In this document: positions 19,242-29,532 of the stretch, in pieces
Layout of the letters: every line of letters starts with the position of its first letter
Position numbering within the stretch: position 1 is the first letter of the stretch
Source: Hoeflea sp.
Lineage (GTDB): Bacteria > Pseudomonadota > Alphaproteobacteria > Rhizobiales > Rhizobiaceae
NCBI GenBank assembly: GCA_019084245.1
Contig: JAHRFE010000008.1
Span: 31,545-95,544, forward strand
Length of the DNA: 64,000 nucleotides
Direction of reading: 5' to 3'
Notes under the pieces: generated by a model
Database searches by the model: none
What the model saw: only the letters and a program-made list of their open reading frames with translations
Told to the model about the DNA's origin: nothing
Position numbers and translations under genes: made by a program

Positions 19242-20780
19242 GTGTCGAACCGAATTCTGATTGTCGATGATGATCCTGTGCAGCGCCGCCTGCTCAAGGC
19301 TGCGGCTGAACGCGCCGGCTATGAGGCCGAGCTTTTTGAGCACGGCCGATCGGCGCTCGCCCGGCTCAACGAGACCGGTCCCAAGGTCGATGCGGTCGTG
19401 CTTGACCTGATGATGCCGGAAATGGACGGGCTGCAATTGCTTGAGCATATGCGGACTGCCGGCATGTCGGTTCCGGTCATCGTCCAGACAGGTCAGGGCG
19501 GTATCGAGACCGTGGTCAAGGCAATGCGCGCCGGGGCCTTCGACTTTGTAGTCAAACCGGTCTCCCCCGAACGCCTCCTCTCGTCTCTGGCCAATGCGCT
19601 GAAGGCGTCGCGAACCGGGCTCGGGCCGAAATTCTCCCGCAAGGGCCCCGGCTTCAAGGATATCATTGCCGCAAGTCCCGAAATGGAACGGGTCATCTCG
19701 CTCGGGCATCGCGCGGCCGGCTCGACCATCCCGGTGGTGCTGGAGGGTGAATCCGGAGTAGGCAAGGAAATGATCGCGCATGCCATCCAGGCCGAGGGCA
19801 CCCGGCGCAACAAGCCATTCGTCACGGTCAATTGCGGCGCGATTCCCGAAAACCTGGTTGAGAGCATCCTGTTCGGCCATGAGAAAGGCGCCTTTACCGG
19901 CGCGTCAGAGCGTCATGCCGGCAAGTTTTCAGAAGCTGACGGCGGCACCCTGTTTCTCGATGAGGTCGGCGAACTGCCGCACGACATCCAGGTGAAGCTG
20001 CTGCGTGCGGTACAGTCCGGCGAGATCGAGACAATTGGTGCACGGGTGGCGAAAAAGGTGGATGTCCGCCTGATCTCGGCCACCAACAAGGATCTGATCG
20101 CGGAGGTCAAGGCCGGTCGATTCCGCGAGGATCTGTATTACCGGCTCAATGTGTTTCCAATCCATGTCCCGGCGCTGCGCAAGCGCAAGGAAGACATTCC
20201 TCAACTGGTGCGCCATTTCACCCAGCATTATTCCGAGACAATCGGCAGGAGCCGCATTCGCGGTATTGCCCCGGACACCATGGCGCTGCTGACCGCCCAT
20301 GATTGGCCGGGCAATATCCGCGAACTGGAAAACGCCATCTACAGAGCTATCGTGTTGTGCGACGGCGATACATTGACCAGTGGGCTTTTCCCGCAGATTG
20401 CCGCTCAGATGCCGGGATACGATCTCGAAGTGCGGGAAGAGGCGGACATCGCGGAAAGCAGTGCCAAAGTGCAGTCAGCGGTGCTGGGTTTGATGGCGTC
20501 AGATCTGGCTTCCGGGCGAAGCGTCTTCGATACGCCGGAGATCGCAGAACCAGCGGTGCCGGCAAGTTTCGGCCTGCCTTCGGTCAACGCGGTGACGCTT
20601 GAGGGCGAGGTGCGTCCGATTTCCGAGGTTGAAGAAGAGCTTATCCGCTTTGCCCTGTCATTCTACCGCGGTCAGATGAGTGAAGTCGCGCGAAGGCTCG
20701 GCATCGGCCGATCAACCCTTTACCGCAAGCTCAAGGATTACGCGATCGATCCGGACAATCCCGGACGGGAAGCTGCCTGA
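19242..20780 (+). CDS. Sigma-54-dependent response regulator, NtrC family
   Basis: A 512-residue transcription activator with three domains: receiver (about 3-120; acidic pocket VDDDP and probable phosphoacceptor D55 in [10 protein letters not shown]), AAA+ sigma-54 interaction domain (about 140-375; Walker A GESGVGKE near 169-176, intact GAFTGA loop near 216), and a C-terminal Fis-type helix-turn-helix (about 460-505; [19 protein letters not shown]). The start is GTG at 19242 with GTGAGGA upstream. No histidine kinase is adjacent, so the signal is unknown. The GAFTGA loop means it should remodel RpoN holoenzyme. Confidence 0.94.
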   Translation: MSNRILIVDDDPVQRRLLKAAAERAGYEAELFEHGRSALARLNETGPKVDAVVLDLMMPEMDGLQLLEHMRTAGMSVPVIVQTGQGGIETVVKAMRAGAFDFVVKPVSPERLLSSLANALKASRTGLGPKFSRKGPGFKDIIAASPEMERVISLGHRAAGSTIPVVLEGESGVGKEMIAHAIQAEGTRRNKPFVTVNCGAIPENLVESILFGHEKGAFTGASERHAGKFSEADGGTLFLDEVGELPHDIQVKLLRAVQSGEIETIGARVAKKVDVRLISATNKDLIAEVKAGRFREDLYYRLNVFPIHVPALRKRKEDIPQLVRHFTQHYSETIGRSRIRGIAPDTMALLTAHDWPGNIRELENAIYRAIVLCDGDTLTSGLFPQIAAQMPGYDLEVREEADIAESSAKVQSAVLGLMASDLASGRSVFDTPEIAEPAVPASFGLPSVNAVTLEGEVRPISEVEEELIRFALSFYRGQMSEVARRLGIGRSTLYRKLKDYAIDPDNPGREAA

Positions 20781-20870
20781 GGTTCAAAAGACGCCAATCC
20801 TAAAAAATCCCTGCCGGTTTGATCTGTTTCATTTCTTGTTAAGCGATCATTCACTATAAGGTATCCCGAA

Positions 20871-20921
20871 GTGACACAGGGCGGCCGTTGCCATTGTGTC
20901 ACCGCATTTGGTCACCAAATG
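20871..20921. promoter_or_regulatory. Two inverted repeats upstream of the DUF882 gene
   Basis: GTGACACA at 20871-20878 pairs with TGTGTCAC at 20895-20902. Directly after it, CATTTGG (20905-20911) pairs with CCAAATG (20915-20921) across a three-base loop. They end 48 bases before the probable start codon at 20969, so they may be operators or 5'-leader hairpins. No function is known. Confidence 0.4.
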
Positions 20922-20968
20922 GTGATGGACAGCGGTTTTTCCGGCGTTCGGGGACGACTTTGGCGATA

Positions 20969-22813
20969 ATGACAACAGGTTCTGGAATGGCACCGTCGAC
21001 ATGGCGCGCGGTCGTGTGCGCCTGGCAGGGGCGCCGGGTGGCCGTGTTGGCATCGCTGATTCGGATCTGTTTGCTGGTGTTGGTCGCAACCACGGCCGGA
21101 TTGATCACCGCCCCCAGCGCATCGGCGGAAACGCGCTCGCTGAAACTCTATTTTATTCATACCAAAGAAAAGGCCGAGATCGTTTTCAAGCGGAACGGCA
21201 AGTATGATCAGGCCGGCCTGACCAAGCTCAACCGGTTCTTGCGGGATTGGCGGCGCAATGAGCCGACCAAGATGGACCCGAGATTGTTTGATCTGGTCTG
21301 GGAAGTTTACAGGAAGACCGGCGCGCGGGATTATATCCATGTCGTCTCGGCTTACCGTTCTCCCGCCACCAACGATATGCTGCGCCGGACGCGTGGAGGC
21401 CAGGCGACGAAAAGCCAGCATATGCTCGGTACAGCGATTGATTTCTTCATTCCCGGTGTGAAGCTCGCCACGTTGCGCGCCACGGCGATGAAGATACAAG
21501 GGGGCGGCGTTGGTTATTATCCGAAATCCGGTTCACCCTTTATCCATCTCGACACGGCAAGCGTGCGTGCCTGGCCGCGGATGAGCAGGCAGGAACTGAG
21601 CCAGATTTTCCCGGACGGCAAGACAATTCACCTGCCGCCGGATGGAAAGCCGCTTCCCGGGTACAATGTCGCGATGGCTGAATACAAGAAGCGCGGTGGA
21701 GCGATCGTGTCGACCAGCGGCGGCGATTCAGACAGTAGCAACAAGCGCTCGGGTGGCTTGTTGGCAGCCCTGTTCGGTGGTGGTGATGAGGACGAGGTTC
21801 CAGACGCAATCACCGCCGCGCCAACCCCCGCGCCAGCGCCGCCTCGGACAGAAGTGGCCGCATTGCCGGGCGTTACAGATTTTCCCGCGGAACCCGCGCC
21901 CGCAGTTGAGACGGGATTTGTGCTGCCTGCCCGCGGGCCAGTTCCGGACGCACGGCCTGCGCTTGAGCCGCCGGTCGTAGTGGCTGCGCTTGCTCCGCCG
22001 GAGCCGGTCCTGCCCGCCCAGGCCGAGATCAATGCGTTTGCCGCAGCCGCCGCCGTTGACGTCGTCACATCGCCACCAGATGCCACTACGCCTCCGGAAA
22101 ACGCAATTATTGACCTCGCAAGCGTTCGTGCCCCGATTCCCGAATTGCTCGCAGAGCGGGCGGTCGCTACAAGTTCGACACCTGGATCGCAGACGGTGGA
22201 GATGGCCGCATTGCCGGTTCCCAACCTGATAAGGTCTCGCATGCTGGCCGAGGGGCCTAAGGCTGAGGAAGCGATCCAGACAGCATCAGCCGCACCGGCG
22301 CCTGTCACTCCTTCGGCAACCGTGTCTTCCTCGGCTGCACCTAGCACGGCGTCGTCGTCCGGAGAGGCTTTTGTGCCGTTGCCGATTCGCAGGCCAGTTG
22401 AGCGCGCCGGGGATGGTCTTGTTGCCCTCGCGCCGGAACAGATCGAAGTCGCAGCTCTGGCCCCGTCGCAGCGTGGCGTCCGTCCGGCTGCGTCGTCAAT
22501 GAGCGTTTCCGCACCTCGCAAGGGGGACCGGCCAACTGCGGCCGAGGTGGCGAGCCAGGCCCCGCGCGCGGCGGTGCGCACAGAGCCGAAACTGACCGAC
22601 ACCATGATTTCAAAATGGGCCTTGGCGCAGGAGCGCGTGCAGACGATGTCGCCGCCGCCTGGCAAGGCAGGCCAGTTCGTCGTTACGCAGCTGCGCGCCG
22701 CTCCGAAAGTCGTTTATGCGAATGCCTTTGCGCCAGGCAGCGGCGACCTGCCGCACAACCAGTTCACCGGATCAGCGGTCAACTTCGTCACCGTTGCACG
22801 GTTTGACAAATAG
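20969..22813 (+). CDS. DUF882 / peptidase M15-like periplasmic protein with long Pro-Ala tail
   Basis: A 614-residue exported protein. An N-terminal hydrophobic segment (about 30-50) ends in ITAPSASAE, a likely signal. The M15-type DUF882 domain (about 52-225) keeps the zinc-site pattern SQHMLGTAIDFF near residue 150 and FIHLDT near 191, with the VSAYRSPATN block before it. This matches YcbK-like murein endopeptidase or amidase relatives. The remaining ~390 residues are Pro/Ala/Val-rich and apparently disordered, with no recognised domain. Start ATG at 20969 or 20987. The gene follows the response regulator on the same strand after about 190 bases that contain two inverted repeats. Confidence 0.85.
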   Translation: MTTGSGMAPSTWRAVVCAWQGRRVAVLASLIRICLLVLVATTAGLITAPSASAETRSLKLYFIHTKEKAEIVFKRNGKYDQAGLTKLNRFLRDWRRNEPTKMDPRLFDLVWEVYRKTGARDYIHVVSAYRSPATNDMLRRTRGGQATKSQHMLGTAIDFFIPGVKLATLRATAMKIQGGGVGYYPKSGSPFIHLDTASVRAWPRMSRQELSQIFPDGKTIHLPPDGKPLPGYNVAMAEYKKRGGAIVSTSGGDSDSSNKRSGGLLAALFGGGDEDEVPDAITAAPTPAPAPPRTEVAALPGVTDFPAEPAPAVETGFVLPARGPVPDARPALEPPVVVAALAPPEPVLPAQAEINAFAAAAAVDVVTSPPDATTPPENAIIDLASVRAPIPELLAERAVATSSTPGSQTVEMAALPVPNLIRSRMLAEGPKAEEAIQTASAAPAPVTPSATVSSSAAPSTASSSGEAFVPLPIRRPVERAGDGLVALAPEQIEVAALAPSQRGVRPAASSMSVSAPRKGDRPTAAEVASQAPRAAVRTEPKLTDTMISKWALAQERVQTMSPPPGKAGQFVVTQLRAAPKVVYANAFAPGSGDLPHNQFTGSAVNFVTVARFDK

Positions 22814-22887
22814 AATTCGTGGCTGAACTGCGCGGTTGATCTATCGCAGCTGATTCCCTGACCATCCAGTATGAAGATACAGACAAG

Positions 22888-22919
22888 GCCGCCCGAGTTG
22901 TTCACTTGAGCGGCCTGTT
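22888..22919. terminator. Possible bidirectional terminator hairpin
   Basis: AGGCCGC at 22888 pairs with GCGGCCT ending at 22919, with a long loop. It lies between the convergent DUF882 and gapR genes. T-tracts are weak on both sides (GTTGGATTTT on the plus strand). Confidence 0.35.
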
Positions 22920-22980
22920 GGATTTTCAGCAGATGGATCAGATTAGGTCGATGGGAGCCGGAGAGGTTTGACCTTAGGTC

Positions 22981-23247
22981 TTAGCTGGCGTCTTCGGGCT
23001 CGGGGGCCATGCCAAGGGCATGCAGATAGGTGTCGAGGATCGCTTCCTGCTCAAGCCGGTCGTTCTGGTCCTGCTTGCGGATGGCAACGACCTTGCGGAG
23101 CACCTTGGTATCGTATCCGTTGGATTTTGCCTCGCCATAGACATCCTTGATATCGTCGGCGATGGTTTTCTTTTCTTCTTCCAGCCGTTCAATGCGTTCC
23201 ACAATGGAACGGAGCTGGTCGCGGGCGACGGCGCCGGCATCAGACAT
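22981..23247 (-). CDS. gapR: GapR nucleoid-associated protein (DUF2312)
   Basis: An 88-residue DUF2312 protein. GapR binds overtwisted DNA ahead of replication and transcription machinery and is conserved in Alphaproteobacteria. The sequence shows the family's N-terminal coiled coil ([20 protein letters not shown]), the central block [20 protein letters not shown] and [16 protein letters not shown]. Length is typical. I start at [11 protein letters not shown] (23247), which has GAGTGACCCC just upstream. The longer in-frame extension lacks similarity. Confidence 0.94.
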   Translation of the reverse strand: MSDAGAVARDQLRSIVERIERLEEEKKTIADDIKDVYGEAKSNGYDTKVLRKVVAIRKQDQNDRLEQEAILDTYLHALGMAPEPEDAS

Positions 23248-23387
23248 GGGGTCACTCCTGAATGGACAAGATGAGGGGTTGATGGTGTGAGGCTTCAAGT
23301 GCCCAAAGGCAGCCTTCGGGTCAAGGGCGTTTGCGATATCCGGCCCGATTATTCGGCCGCCTGTGGACATGCGTGTGAACGGTTGCG

Positions 23388-24170
23388 TCAGATCACGCGG
23401 GAACCGTGAAGTTCGACCTGGTGAAGATCCTGACGGTCGGCCATCGACGCGAGTATCGGCGAGAGGCGGTCGACCCATGAGTCGACGCCGGACTTTTCCG
23501 ATATCAGGTCCTGGCGGATTTCAAGCAAGGCGTGCGGCAGGCCCGTCATCGAACAATGCCGGTGCATGGTGTCGCCCCTGAGCGCCCCGTCATAGGGTTC
23601 GTTGTCGCCCACGACCAGTTCCGGATCGGCACTCAGCAGATCAATCAACAACTGCGCGGCACGGGGATCGGTGTCCCACAACACGCCTGCGTGCCAGGGC
23701 CTGCCTACGCCCTTCCAGGCATGGGTGAAGGAATGCAGGGAAATCACCAGAGGCGGCTTGCCGGACATGCGCCAGGTTTCGGCAATGACAGTGGCTACGG
23801 CGTCATGATAGGGCCGGTGGTAGAGGTTCAGACGGCGGTCGCGTTCCTCGACGGAGAGCGGGTGATTGGCCGGGATCACCATTCCGTCGGACAGCTTCAT
23901 GATCAGCGTCGGGTCATCCTCGCCGCGGTTGGGATCGATCAGCAGGCGCGAGAAACACCCCAGGACCGAGGGAACCCCAAGACTGGCGCAGAGACCGCGC
24001 GTCACGTCTTCCACGCCAATGTCATAGGCGATGTGCCTTTTGAAGGCTTCTGCGGGCAGGCCCAGATCGCCATACTCAGTGGGCAGCCGGTTCATGGCGT
24101 GATCGCCGAGAATCACCAGGGAGCGGCTTGGGTCTCCGGGAATGATCTCAAAGGGATTGAAGCCGGACAT
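23388..24170 (-). CDS. N-formylglutamate amidohydrolase family protein
   Basis: A 260-residue FGase-family hydrolase (HutG-like). Characteristic segments are [21 protein letters not shown], the [15 protein letters not shown] block and the metal-binding [10 protein letters not shown]. It may hydrolyse N-formylglutamate in histidine breakdown or a related N-acyl amino acid; no other hut genes are near. The start is uncertain: [10 protein letters not shown] (24170) matches the family N-terminus, while an ATG at 24230 has GGAAG only three bases upstream. Confidence 0.85.
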   Translation of the reverse strand: MSGFNPFEIIPGDPSRSLVILGDHAMNRLPTEYGDLGLPAEAFKRHIAYDIGVEDVTRGLCASLGVPSVLGCFSRLLIDPNRGEDDPTLIMKLSDGMVIPANHPLSVEERDRRLNLYHRPYHDAVATVIAETWRMSGKPPLVISLHSFTHAWKGVGRPWHAGVLWDTDPRAAQLLIDLLSADPELVVGDNEPYDGALRGDTMHRHCSMTGLPHALLEIRQDLISEKSGVDSWVDRLSPILASMADRQDLHQVELHGSRVI

Positions 24171-24386
24171 GGCAGGTTCGAATACCGGGTTTTGGGATGG
24201 GTGACAGGGCGGGATCAATGGCACAGCCATGACTTCCGGGCAACTGTCAGGATCAGGTTCTTTGCATTCTCGCCGTTTGTGGTAGCGTGCAATGCCTGAC
24301 TTAAGTCTGGTGTCTTTCGTTGACTTTCATGCCTCCCCGGCGCAAAACGCAAACCATAAGCCCCAAGCGGAGACTGACCGAAATTG

Positions 24387-24857
24387 ATGTTTCGCAAGTT
24401 GCCACAAGCCTATGCCTCCATCACCAGATTTGCCGTCTTCTTTCCCTTGACTCTCGGGGCGCTGATGCTCGTCTCCGCCGGTGAAGCGAAGGCGGATTTC
24501 CGCGTCTGCAACGGAACGCAGTCCCTGGTGGGCGGCGCCATCGGCTACCGCACGGCCGAGGGTTGGGTGACGGAGGGTTGGTGGCAGATACCGGCCAACT
24601 CCTGCGCCACCCTGATCGAAGGCCAATTGGGATCGCGGTATTATTATCTCTATGCCGAGGATGCAGGCGGCGGCGGACGATGGGCTGGTGACATCAACAT
24701 GTGCGTCGCCGACAATGAGTTCCGCATTGTCGGGGTAGAAGACTGTTTCGCTCGTGGTTTTCAGCGTGTGGGATTCAAGGAATACGACACCGGACGGCAA
24801 GGCAGCTGGATGGTCCAGCTTTCTGATGCCCCGGAAGCGCCGGAAAGCCAAAACTGA
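24387..24857 (+). CDS. DUF1036 family exported protein
   Basis: A 156-residue protein with a cleavable signal (FAVFFPLTLGALMLVSAGEAKA) and a DUF1036 domain from residue 37. Family marks are FRVCNGT near the mature N-terminus, AIGYRTAEGWVTEGWWQIPANSCATL, and YYYLYAEDAG. Several paired cysteines suggest a periplasmic fold with disulfides. Its stop overlaps the pyk start (TGATG), so the two are coupled. Function is unknown. TTG at 24384 and ATG at 24387 are both possible. Confidence 0.88.
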   Translation: MFRKLPQAYASITRFAVFFPLTLGALMLVSAGEAKADFRVCNGTQSLVGGAIGYRTAEGWVTEGWWQIPANSCATLIEGQLGSRYYYLYAEDAGGGGRWAGDINMCVADNEFRIVGVEDCFARGFQRVGFKEYDTGRQGSWMVQLSDAPEAPESQN

Positions 24858-26296
24858 TGATGCGTCTACGCAATGTGAAAATTCTCGCGACCCTCGGCCC
24901 CGCGTCGTCCGATGAAGCGATGATCCAGAAACTGCATGAGGCAGGCGCCGATCTGTTCCGGATCAATATGAGCCATTCAAGCCATGAACTGATGCGTACG
25001 CTGGTTGGTCGCATCCGTGCGGTGGAGAAGAAATGCGGCCGCCCGATCGGCATTCTAGCCGACCTTCAAGGGCCGAAACTGCGGGTTGGCAAATTCGCAG
25101 ACGGGTCGGCGACACTGACCGCCGGCCAGACATTCGTCCTCGACAATCGCGACGAGCCGGGTGATTCGACGCGGGTGTTCCTGCCGCATCCGGAAATCCT
25201 TGAAGCGGTCCAACCCGGTCACCGTCTGCTGATCGATGACGGGCGGCTGCAATTGCTGGCTGTCCAGTCTGACAAGACCTCCATCACCTGCACCGTCGTC
25301 GCCGGCACCAAGATCTCCGACAAGAAGGGCGTCAGCCTGCCTGACACCACGCTCGGAGTTGGCGCGCTGACCGAGAAGGACAGAAGCGATCTGGACGCAG
25401 TCCTCGCCGTCAATGATATCGACTGGGTGGCTTTGTCCTTTATTCAGCGGCCCGAGGATCTGGCCGAAGTGCGCAAGATTGCCCGTGGCCGCGTCGGCCT
25501 GATGTCGAAGATCGAAAAACCGCAGGCGCTGGAACGCATCGATGAAATCATCGAATTGTCGGATGCGCTGATGGTGGCGCGCGGCGATCTCGGTGTCGAG
25601 ATGCCGATCGAATCCGTGCCGGGGATCCAGAAACAGCTGACCCGCGCCTGTCGCAAGGCCGGCAAGCCGGTGGTGGTTGCAACGCAGATGCTGGAATCGA
25701 TGATCTCGGCGGCGGTTCCCACCCGCGCCGAAGTCTCCGATGTCGCAACCGCCGTGTTCGAAGGCGCCGATGCGGTGATGCTGTCGGCTGAATCGGCTGC
25801 CGGCGACTACCCGGTCGAAGCGGTCACGATGATGGCCTCGATCGCCCGCAAGGTGGAACGCGATCCGAATTATCCCGGCATCATCTATTCCCAGCGCCCG
25901 CAGCCCGACGCCACCGGCGCCGATGCGATTTCGCTGGCCGCGCGCCAGATCGCCGAAACGCTCAATCTGTCGGCGATCGTCTGCTATACCTCGTCGGGCA
26001 ATACCGGCCTGCGCGCCGCGCGGGAGCGGCCGAATGTGCCGATCATTGCCCTGTCGCCGGTGATCCAGACCGCGCGCCGGCTGTCAGTCGTCTGGGGTCT
26101 GCATTGCGTGGTGACCCAGGACGCGACGGATCTTGACGACATGGTCGACCGCGCCTGCCGCATCGCCTTTCGCGAAGGGTTCGGCAAGCCCGGTGATCGC
26201 ATCATCATTTCCGCGGGCGTACCGCTCGGCACGCCGGGCTCGACCAACATGCTGCGCATTGCCTATATCGGCTCAGACGGCATGACCGGGATCTGA
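24857..26296 (+). CDS. pyk: Pyruvate kinase
   Basis: A 479-residue glycolytic enzyme converting phosphoenolpyruvate and ADP to pyruvate and ATP. Motifs: KILATLGPASSDE and FRINMSHSS at the N-terminus, the active-site block MSKIEKPQALERIDEII with catalytic Lys, ARGDLGVEMP for Mg2+ binding and VATQMLESMI. The C-terminal allosteric domain (about 360-475) is complete. It is translationally coupled to the DUF1036 gene by a four-base overlap. Confidence 0.97.
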   Translation: MMRLRNVKILATLGPASSDEAMIQKLHEAGADLFRINMSHSSHELMRTLVGRIRAVEKKCGRPIGILADLQGPKLRVGKFADGSATLTAGQTFVLDNRDEPGDSTRVFLPHPEILEAVQPGHRLLIDDGRLQLLAVQSDKTSITCTVVAGTKISDKKGVSLPDTTLGVGALTEKDRSDLDAVLAVNDIDWVALSFIQRPEDLAEVRKIARGRVGLMSKIEKPQALERIDEIIELSDALMVARGDLGVEMPIESVPGIQKQLTRACRKAGKPVVVATQMLESMISAAVPTRAEVSDVATAVFEGADAVMLSAESAAGDYPVEAVTMMASIARKVERDPNYPGIIYSQRPQPDATGADAISLAARQIAETLNLSAIVCYTSSGNTGLRAARERPNVPIIALSPVIQTARRLSVVWGLHCVVTQDATDLDDMVDRACRIAFREGFGKPGDRIIISAGVPLGTPGSTNMLRIAYIGSDGMTGI

Positions 26297-26328
26297 CAGC
26301 CCGCACCAGGGATCGCTGACGCGGCCTG

Positions 26329-27390
26329 TTATCCGGCGGAGGGAGCTTCGCCGGGACAGGTTGCGTCATCGCCGGCGAGCGCCGCCTCGGCCGCTGCGGC
26401 CGCGGCCTTGAGATCGACCGGGAAGCCCGCCATCTTCTCGATCGCCCGTATCGCGAGATCGGTTGTGACATGATCGGGCTTGTGGCCGAGATTGCGAATC
26501 CAGATCAGTTCCGCGCCCGGGATGTCGCGTGCCAGCCCCTCGGAGTGAATATGGGCCAGCACCACCGAATCGCTGTCGCCGGTGATGATGACCGTCGGCG
26601 CGGTGATTTCACTGTACCGCGGCGCAACGCGGGTGGCGTAGGGCTGGAGGTTATGGACATCGATGGCGTTGTTGCGAAACGCCTCCGGCCGGAGCACCAG
26701 GGCCGGCGCGGTTTGAGTGACATAGTCATCTGGTTTCGGATTTGGCGCGAAGACGCAGGCGGAGCCGCTTTCGAGCCGGCTGAGCCCGGCGGGGACCGCA
26801 AACGTATGGGCGAACAACGGGCCGATGAGCGGGGTGCTCGTCAGGCCGTAATACCAGGCAATTCCCCCTGGCCAGGGATGGGTGGCGGGCGCCAAGAACA
26901 CCAGCCCGGCCGTCATTTCGGGGTGGCCGAGCGCCAGACTTGCCGCAATCGCCCCGCCGAAGGAATGACCGATGATGATGGCGCTGGATATTCCCTTGGC
27001 TTGCATCGCGCGGATGATCGCGTTCGCCTGGCCATCGGGGGTGTTGTTTTCACTGCCGCCGCGGTCTGACCAGCCATGCCCGGGACGGTCAATGAACAGC
27101 ATTTCGGCGCGGCCCTCGAACTTGCTTCTGAACGGGATGAGTTGATCACGCAAATTGCCGCTGGCGCCGTGAATGAAAACAAGCGCCGGCAGGTCGGCGG
27201 TGTCTGGACGCGGGATGTGCACGGCGTGAAGCCTGTAGTCGCCGACATCGATCATCTCGCCGATTGGCGGATAAAGCGCCTCGATTTCACGGGCTTTCAC
27301 CTGGGTCCATGCGACGAGAGCGGCGAGGAGCAAGACCAGGGCGAGGATAAGATAGATCATGAAGGTTCGGATCGGTCTTGGGAGGGGCAT
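26329..27390 (-). CDS. Membrane-anchored alpha/beta-fold hydrolase
   Basis: A 353-residue serine hydrolase with an N-terminal membrane segment (MIYLILALVLLLAALVAW, about residues 11-28). Its catalytic blocks are intact: oxyanion HGASGNL, nucleophile elbow IGHSFGGAI with Ser, acid ITGDSDSVV and a His near NLGHKPDH. The C-terminal tail is Ala-rich. Substrate unknown. The start is ambiguous among ATGs at 27438, 27390 and 27360, none with a strong Shine-Dalgarno. It is convergent with pyk, separated by about 30 bases. Confidence 0.85.
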   Translation of the reverse strand: MPLPRPIRTFMIYLILALVLLLAALVAWTQVKAREIEALYPPIGEMIDVGDYRLHAVHIPRPDTADLPALVFIHGASGNLRDQLIPFRSKFEGRAEMLFIDRPGHGWSDRGGSENNTPDGQANAIIRAMQAKGISSAIIIGHSFGGAIAASLALGHPEMTAGLVFLAPATHPWPGGIAWYYGLTSTPLIGPLFAHTFAVPAGLSRLESGSACVFAPNPKPDDYVTQTAPALVLRPEAFRNNAIDVHNLQPYATRVAPRYSEITAPTVIITGDSDSVVLAHIHSEGLARDIPGAELIWIRNLGHKPDHVTTDLAIRAIEKMAGFPVDLKAAAAAAEAALAGDDATCPGEAPSAG

Positions 27391-27478
27391 GATGGAACAA
27401 TGCTTGAGCGCGGGGAGGGAAGGGGACGTTTGCCCCATCTCCCATGACGATGAAGTGTGGATAAAGTTTCAGGAGCGA

Positions 27479-28090
27479 TCAGGTCCTGCTGCCAGAAAGC
27501 TTGTCGGCCAGTTCCCCAACCTTTTCCTGGGCCTGGCGATTGGCGGGGTAGATCTCCAGCATCTGTTCCCAGGCTCTGAGTTCAAGTTCGTCGTTACCCG
27601 AGGCTGACAGGATCGCTGCCATGCCGGCGATGGCGCCGAAATGACGCGGCTCTAGCGTCAGGACCCGATTGATGTCCACCATGGACTTCCCGTGATTGCC
27701 CATCATGAAATGCAGGGTCGCCCTGCGGTTCCAGCCTTCGACGTAGTCCGGCTTGAGAACGATCACCTGGTCGAGCAGATCGAGCGCCAGGCCATTCTTG
27801 CTGTCGGTGACGGCCTTGTCGGCCCATTGCATCAGGAGATTGACGGTGGCGCTGCCCGAGTCGCGCCATTCCGCCCAGATCCGTTCACTGATTCGCTTGG
27901 CCTGTTGGTCGTTGCGCTCGCGCTTGAGGTCCGAGAACAGGGTGTCGAGTGTGGCGGCAGGTTTCGCCGATGCGCTGGACGCAGGTGGCGCAAGCCCGGA
28001 TTGAGCCGATGCTGGCGTGACTGGCGCGCCTGCGATGAGGGCGGCGGCAACGGGCGGGGCAAGGAACTTTAAAAACAGAAAATGGCGCAT
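27479..28090 (-). CDS. TPR-repeat periplasmic protein
   Basis: A 203-residue protein with an Ala-rich signal peptide (about 1-29, ending PASA) and two or three tetratricopeptide repeats between about 75 and 190 (NGLALDLLDQVIVLKPDYVE, then the adjacent FMMGNHGKSMVDINRVLTLEP). Probably an exported scaffold. It lies between the alpha/beta hydrolase and rpmJ on the same strand. No specific partner can be named. Confidence 0.85.
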   Translation of the reverse strand: MRHFLFLKFLAPPVAAALIAGAPVTPASAQSGLAPPASSASAKPAATLDTLFSDLKRERNDQQAKRISERIWAEWRDSGSATVNLLMQWADKAVTDSKNGLALDLLDQVIVLKPDYVEGWNRRATLHFMMGNHGKSMVDINRVLTLEPRHFGAIAGMAAILSASGNDELELRAWEQMLEIYPANRQAQEKVGELADKLSGSRT

Positions 28091-28160
28091 GACGGAAAAC
28101 TAGTCCGTCTGCGCCAAATTTCAAATGCAAATTTCAGTGAAGGCCAAGCAGCCGGCAGCT

Positions 28161-28286
28161 TCAGCCCTGACGAGCCTTGAAGCGCGGGTTCTGCTTGTTG
28201 ATGATGTAAACCCGGCCCTTGCGGCGAACCAGACGGTTGTCGCGGTGACGGGCCTTGAGCGCCTTAAGCGAATTCTTGATCTTCAT
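28161..28286 (-). CDS. rpmJ: 50S ribosomal protein L36, zinc-independent form
   Basis: A 41-residue basic protein starting [20 protein letters not shown] and ending NPRFKARQG. It is the Cys-free (C-minus) L36 type: the Cys/His zinc ribbon is absent. It lies on the minus strand between a TPR gene and purK. Confidence 0.96.
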   Translation of the reverse strand: MKIKNSLKALKARHRDNRLVRRKGRVYIINKQNPRFKARQG

Positions 28287-28434
28287 TGTTCTGATCCGCG
28301 CGTTATCTGGGCGGCCAGGCCGCCTATTCATTCAAAAGCGCGCCAGCCAGGGACGCGCTCATCGGTTGGCAGGCATGTAGCCGCTTGGGCATTTGCTGTC
28401 AACTCCGGCAAGGCTGTTTCCGACCGGAAACCGC

Positions 28435-29532
28435 TCAGGAATTGAGCTTTGGCGGGGAAATCCGCGTCACATGGCCCATCTTGCGGCCGGGCCGCGCTTC
28501 CGATTTGCCATAGAGATGGATCACCGCGCCGGGTTCGGCGGCCAGATCGACCAGCTTGCCGATATCGTCGCCGATGAGGTTTTCCATCACGCAGTCGGAA
28601 TGCCGTTTCGGGTCGCCGAGCGGCAGGCCGGTGATGGCGCGAATGTGCTGCTCGAATTGCGAAATCGCGCAGGCAGCTTCGGTCCAGTGACCGGAATTGT
28701 GAACCCTGGGCGCGATTTCGTTGACCAGCAGCCGGTGGCCTGCCCCATCGCGGACAGCGAAGAACTCCACCGCAAAGACGCCGACATAGTCCAGGTGATT
28801 CGCAATGGCCGCTGCAATCCTGAGCGCTTCGGTGCAGGCCTCGGGTCCGAGGGCTGAGGGAACCGTCGAAGTATGCAGGATATGATCGCGATGGACATTC
28901 TGCACCACATCATACGCGCGGACCTCGCCCGACAGGCCGCGCGCGGCAACCACCGAGACTTCGTGTTCGAAATGGACAAAGGATTCAAGGATCGCCATCT
29001 GGCCACTCATGGCGGCAAAAGCGGCCTCTGCGTCGTCCGGCCGGACGAGTTTCGCCTGGCCCTTGCCGTCATACCCCAGCCGGGTTGTCTTCAAGACAGC
29101 GGGCAGCCCGGTGGTGACGATGGCCTGTTCAAGATCCTCCCGGTTGGAGACAGCGGCGAACAAGGCTGTTTCAGCACCCAGTTCCCGCGCCATGGTCTTT
29201 TCGAGCAGCCGGTCCTGCGCGACTTCCAGCGCTTTCGAGCCCGGACGGACGGGGACGCGCGATTCGAGCGAACGGACCGCCTCAACGGGCACATTCTCGA
29301 ATTCATAAGTCACGACATCGCAGAGCGCCACCAATTGATCGAGCGCTTCGGCGTCGTCATAGCGAGCGACGATCTGGCTGTTGGCGACCTGGGCTGCGGG
29401 CGCATGCAAATCCGGTTCGAGAATGACGGTCTTGTAGCCCAGCCGCGCCGCCGCCATTGCCAGCATCCGGCCGAGCTGTCCGCCGCCAATGATGCCGATG
29501 ACTGATCCAGGCGGGAGCGGCTTGGCGTTCAT
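28435..29532 (-). CDS. purK: N5-carboxyaminoimidazole ribonucleotide synthase
   Basis: A 365-residue ATP-grasp enzyme that carboxylates AIR with bicarbonate in purine synthesis. Motifs: [21 protein letters not shown] at the N-terminus, the ATP-grasp segment [28 protein letters not shown], and the metal-binding [14 protein letters not shown]. Its start overlaps the purE stop by four bases (ATGA), giving a purE-purK operon on the minus strand. Confidence 0.97.
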   Translation of the reverse strand: MNAKPLPPGSVIGIIGGGQLGRMLAMAAARLGYKTVILEPDLHAPAAQVANSQIVARYDDAEALDQLVALCDVVTYEFENVPVEAVRSLESRVPVRPGSKALEVAQDRLLEKTMARELGAETALFAAVSNREDLEQAIVTTGLPAVLKTTRLGYDGKGQAKLVRPDDAEAAFAAMSGQMAILESFVHFEHEVSVVAARGLSGEVRAYDVVQNVHRDHILHTSTVPSALGPEACTEALRIAAAIANHLDYVGVFAVEFFAVRDGAGHRLLVNEIAPRVHNSGHWTEAACAISQFEQHIRAITGLPLGDPKRHSDCVMENLIGDDIGKLVDLAAEPGAVIHLYGKSEARPGRKMGHVTRISPPKLNS

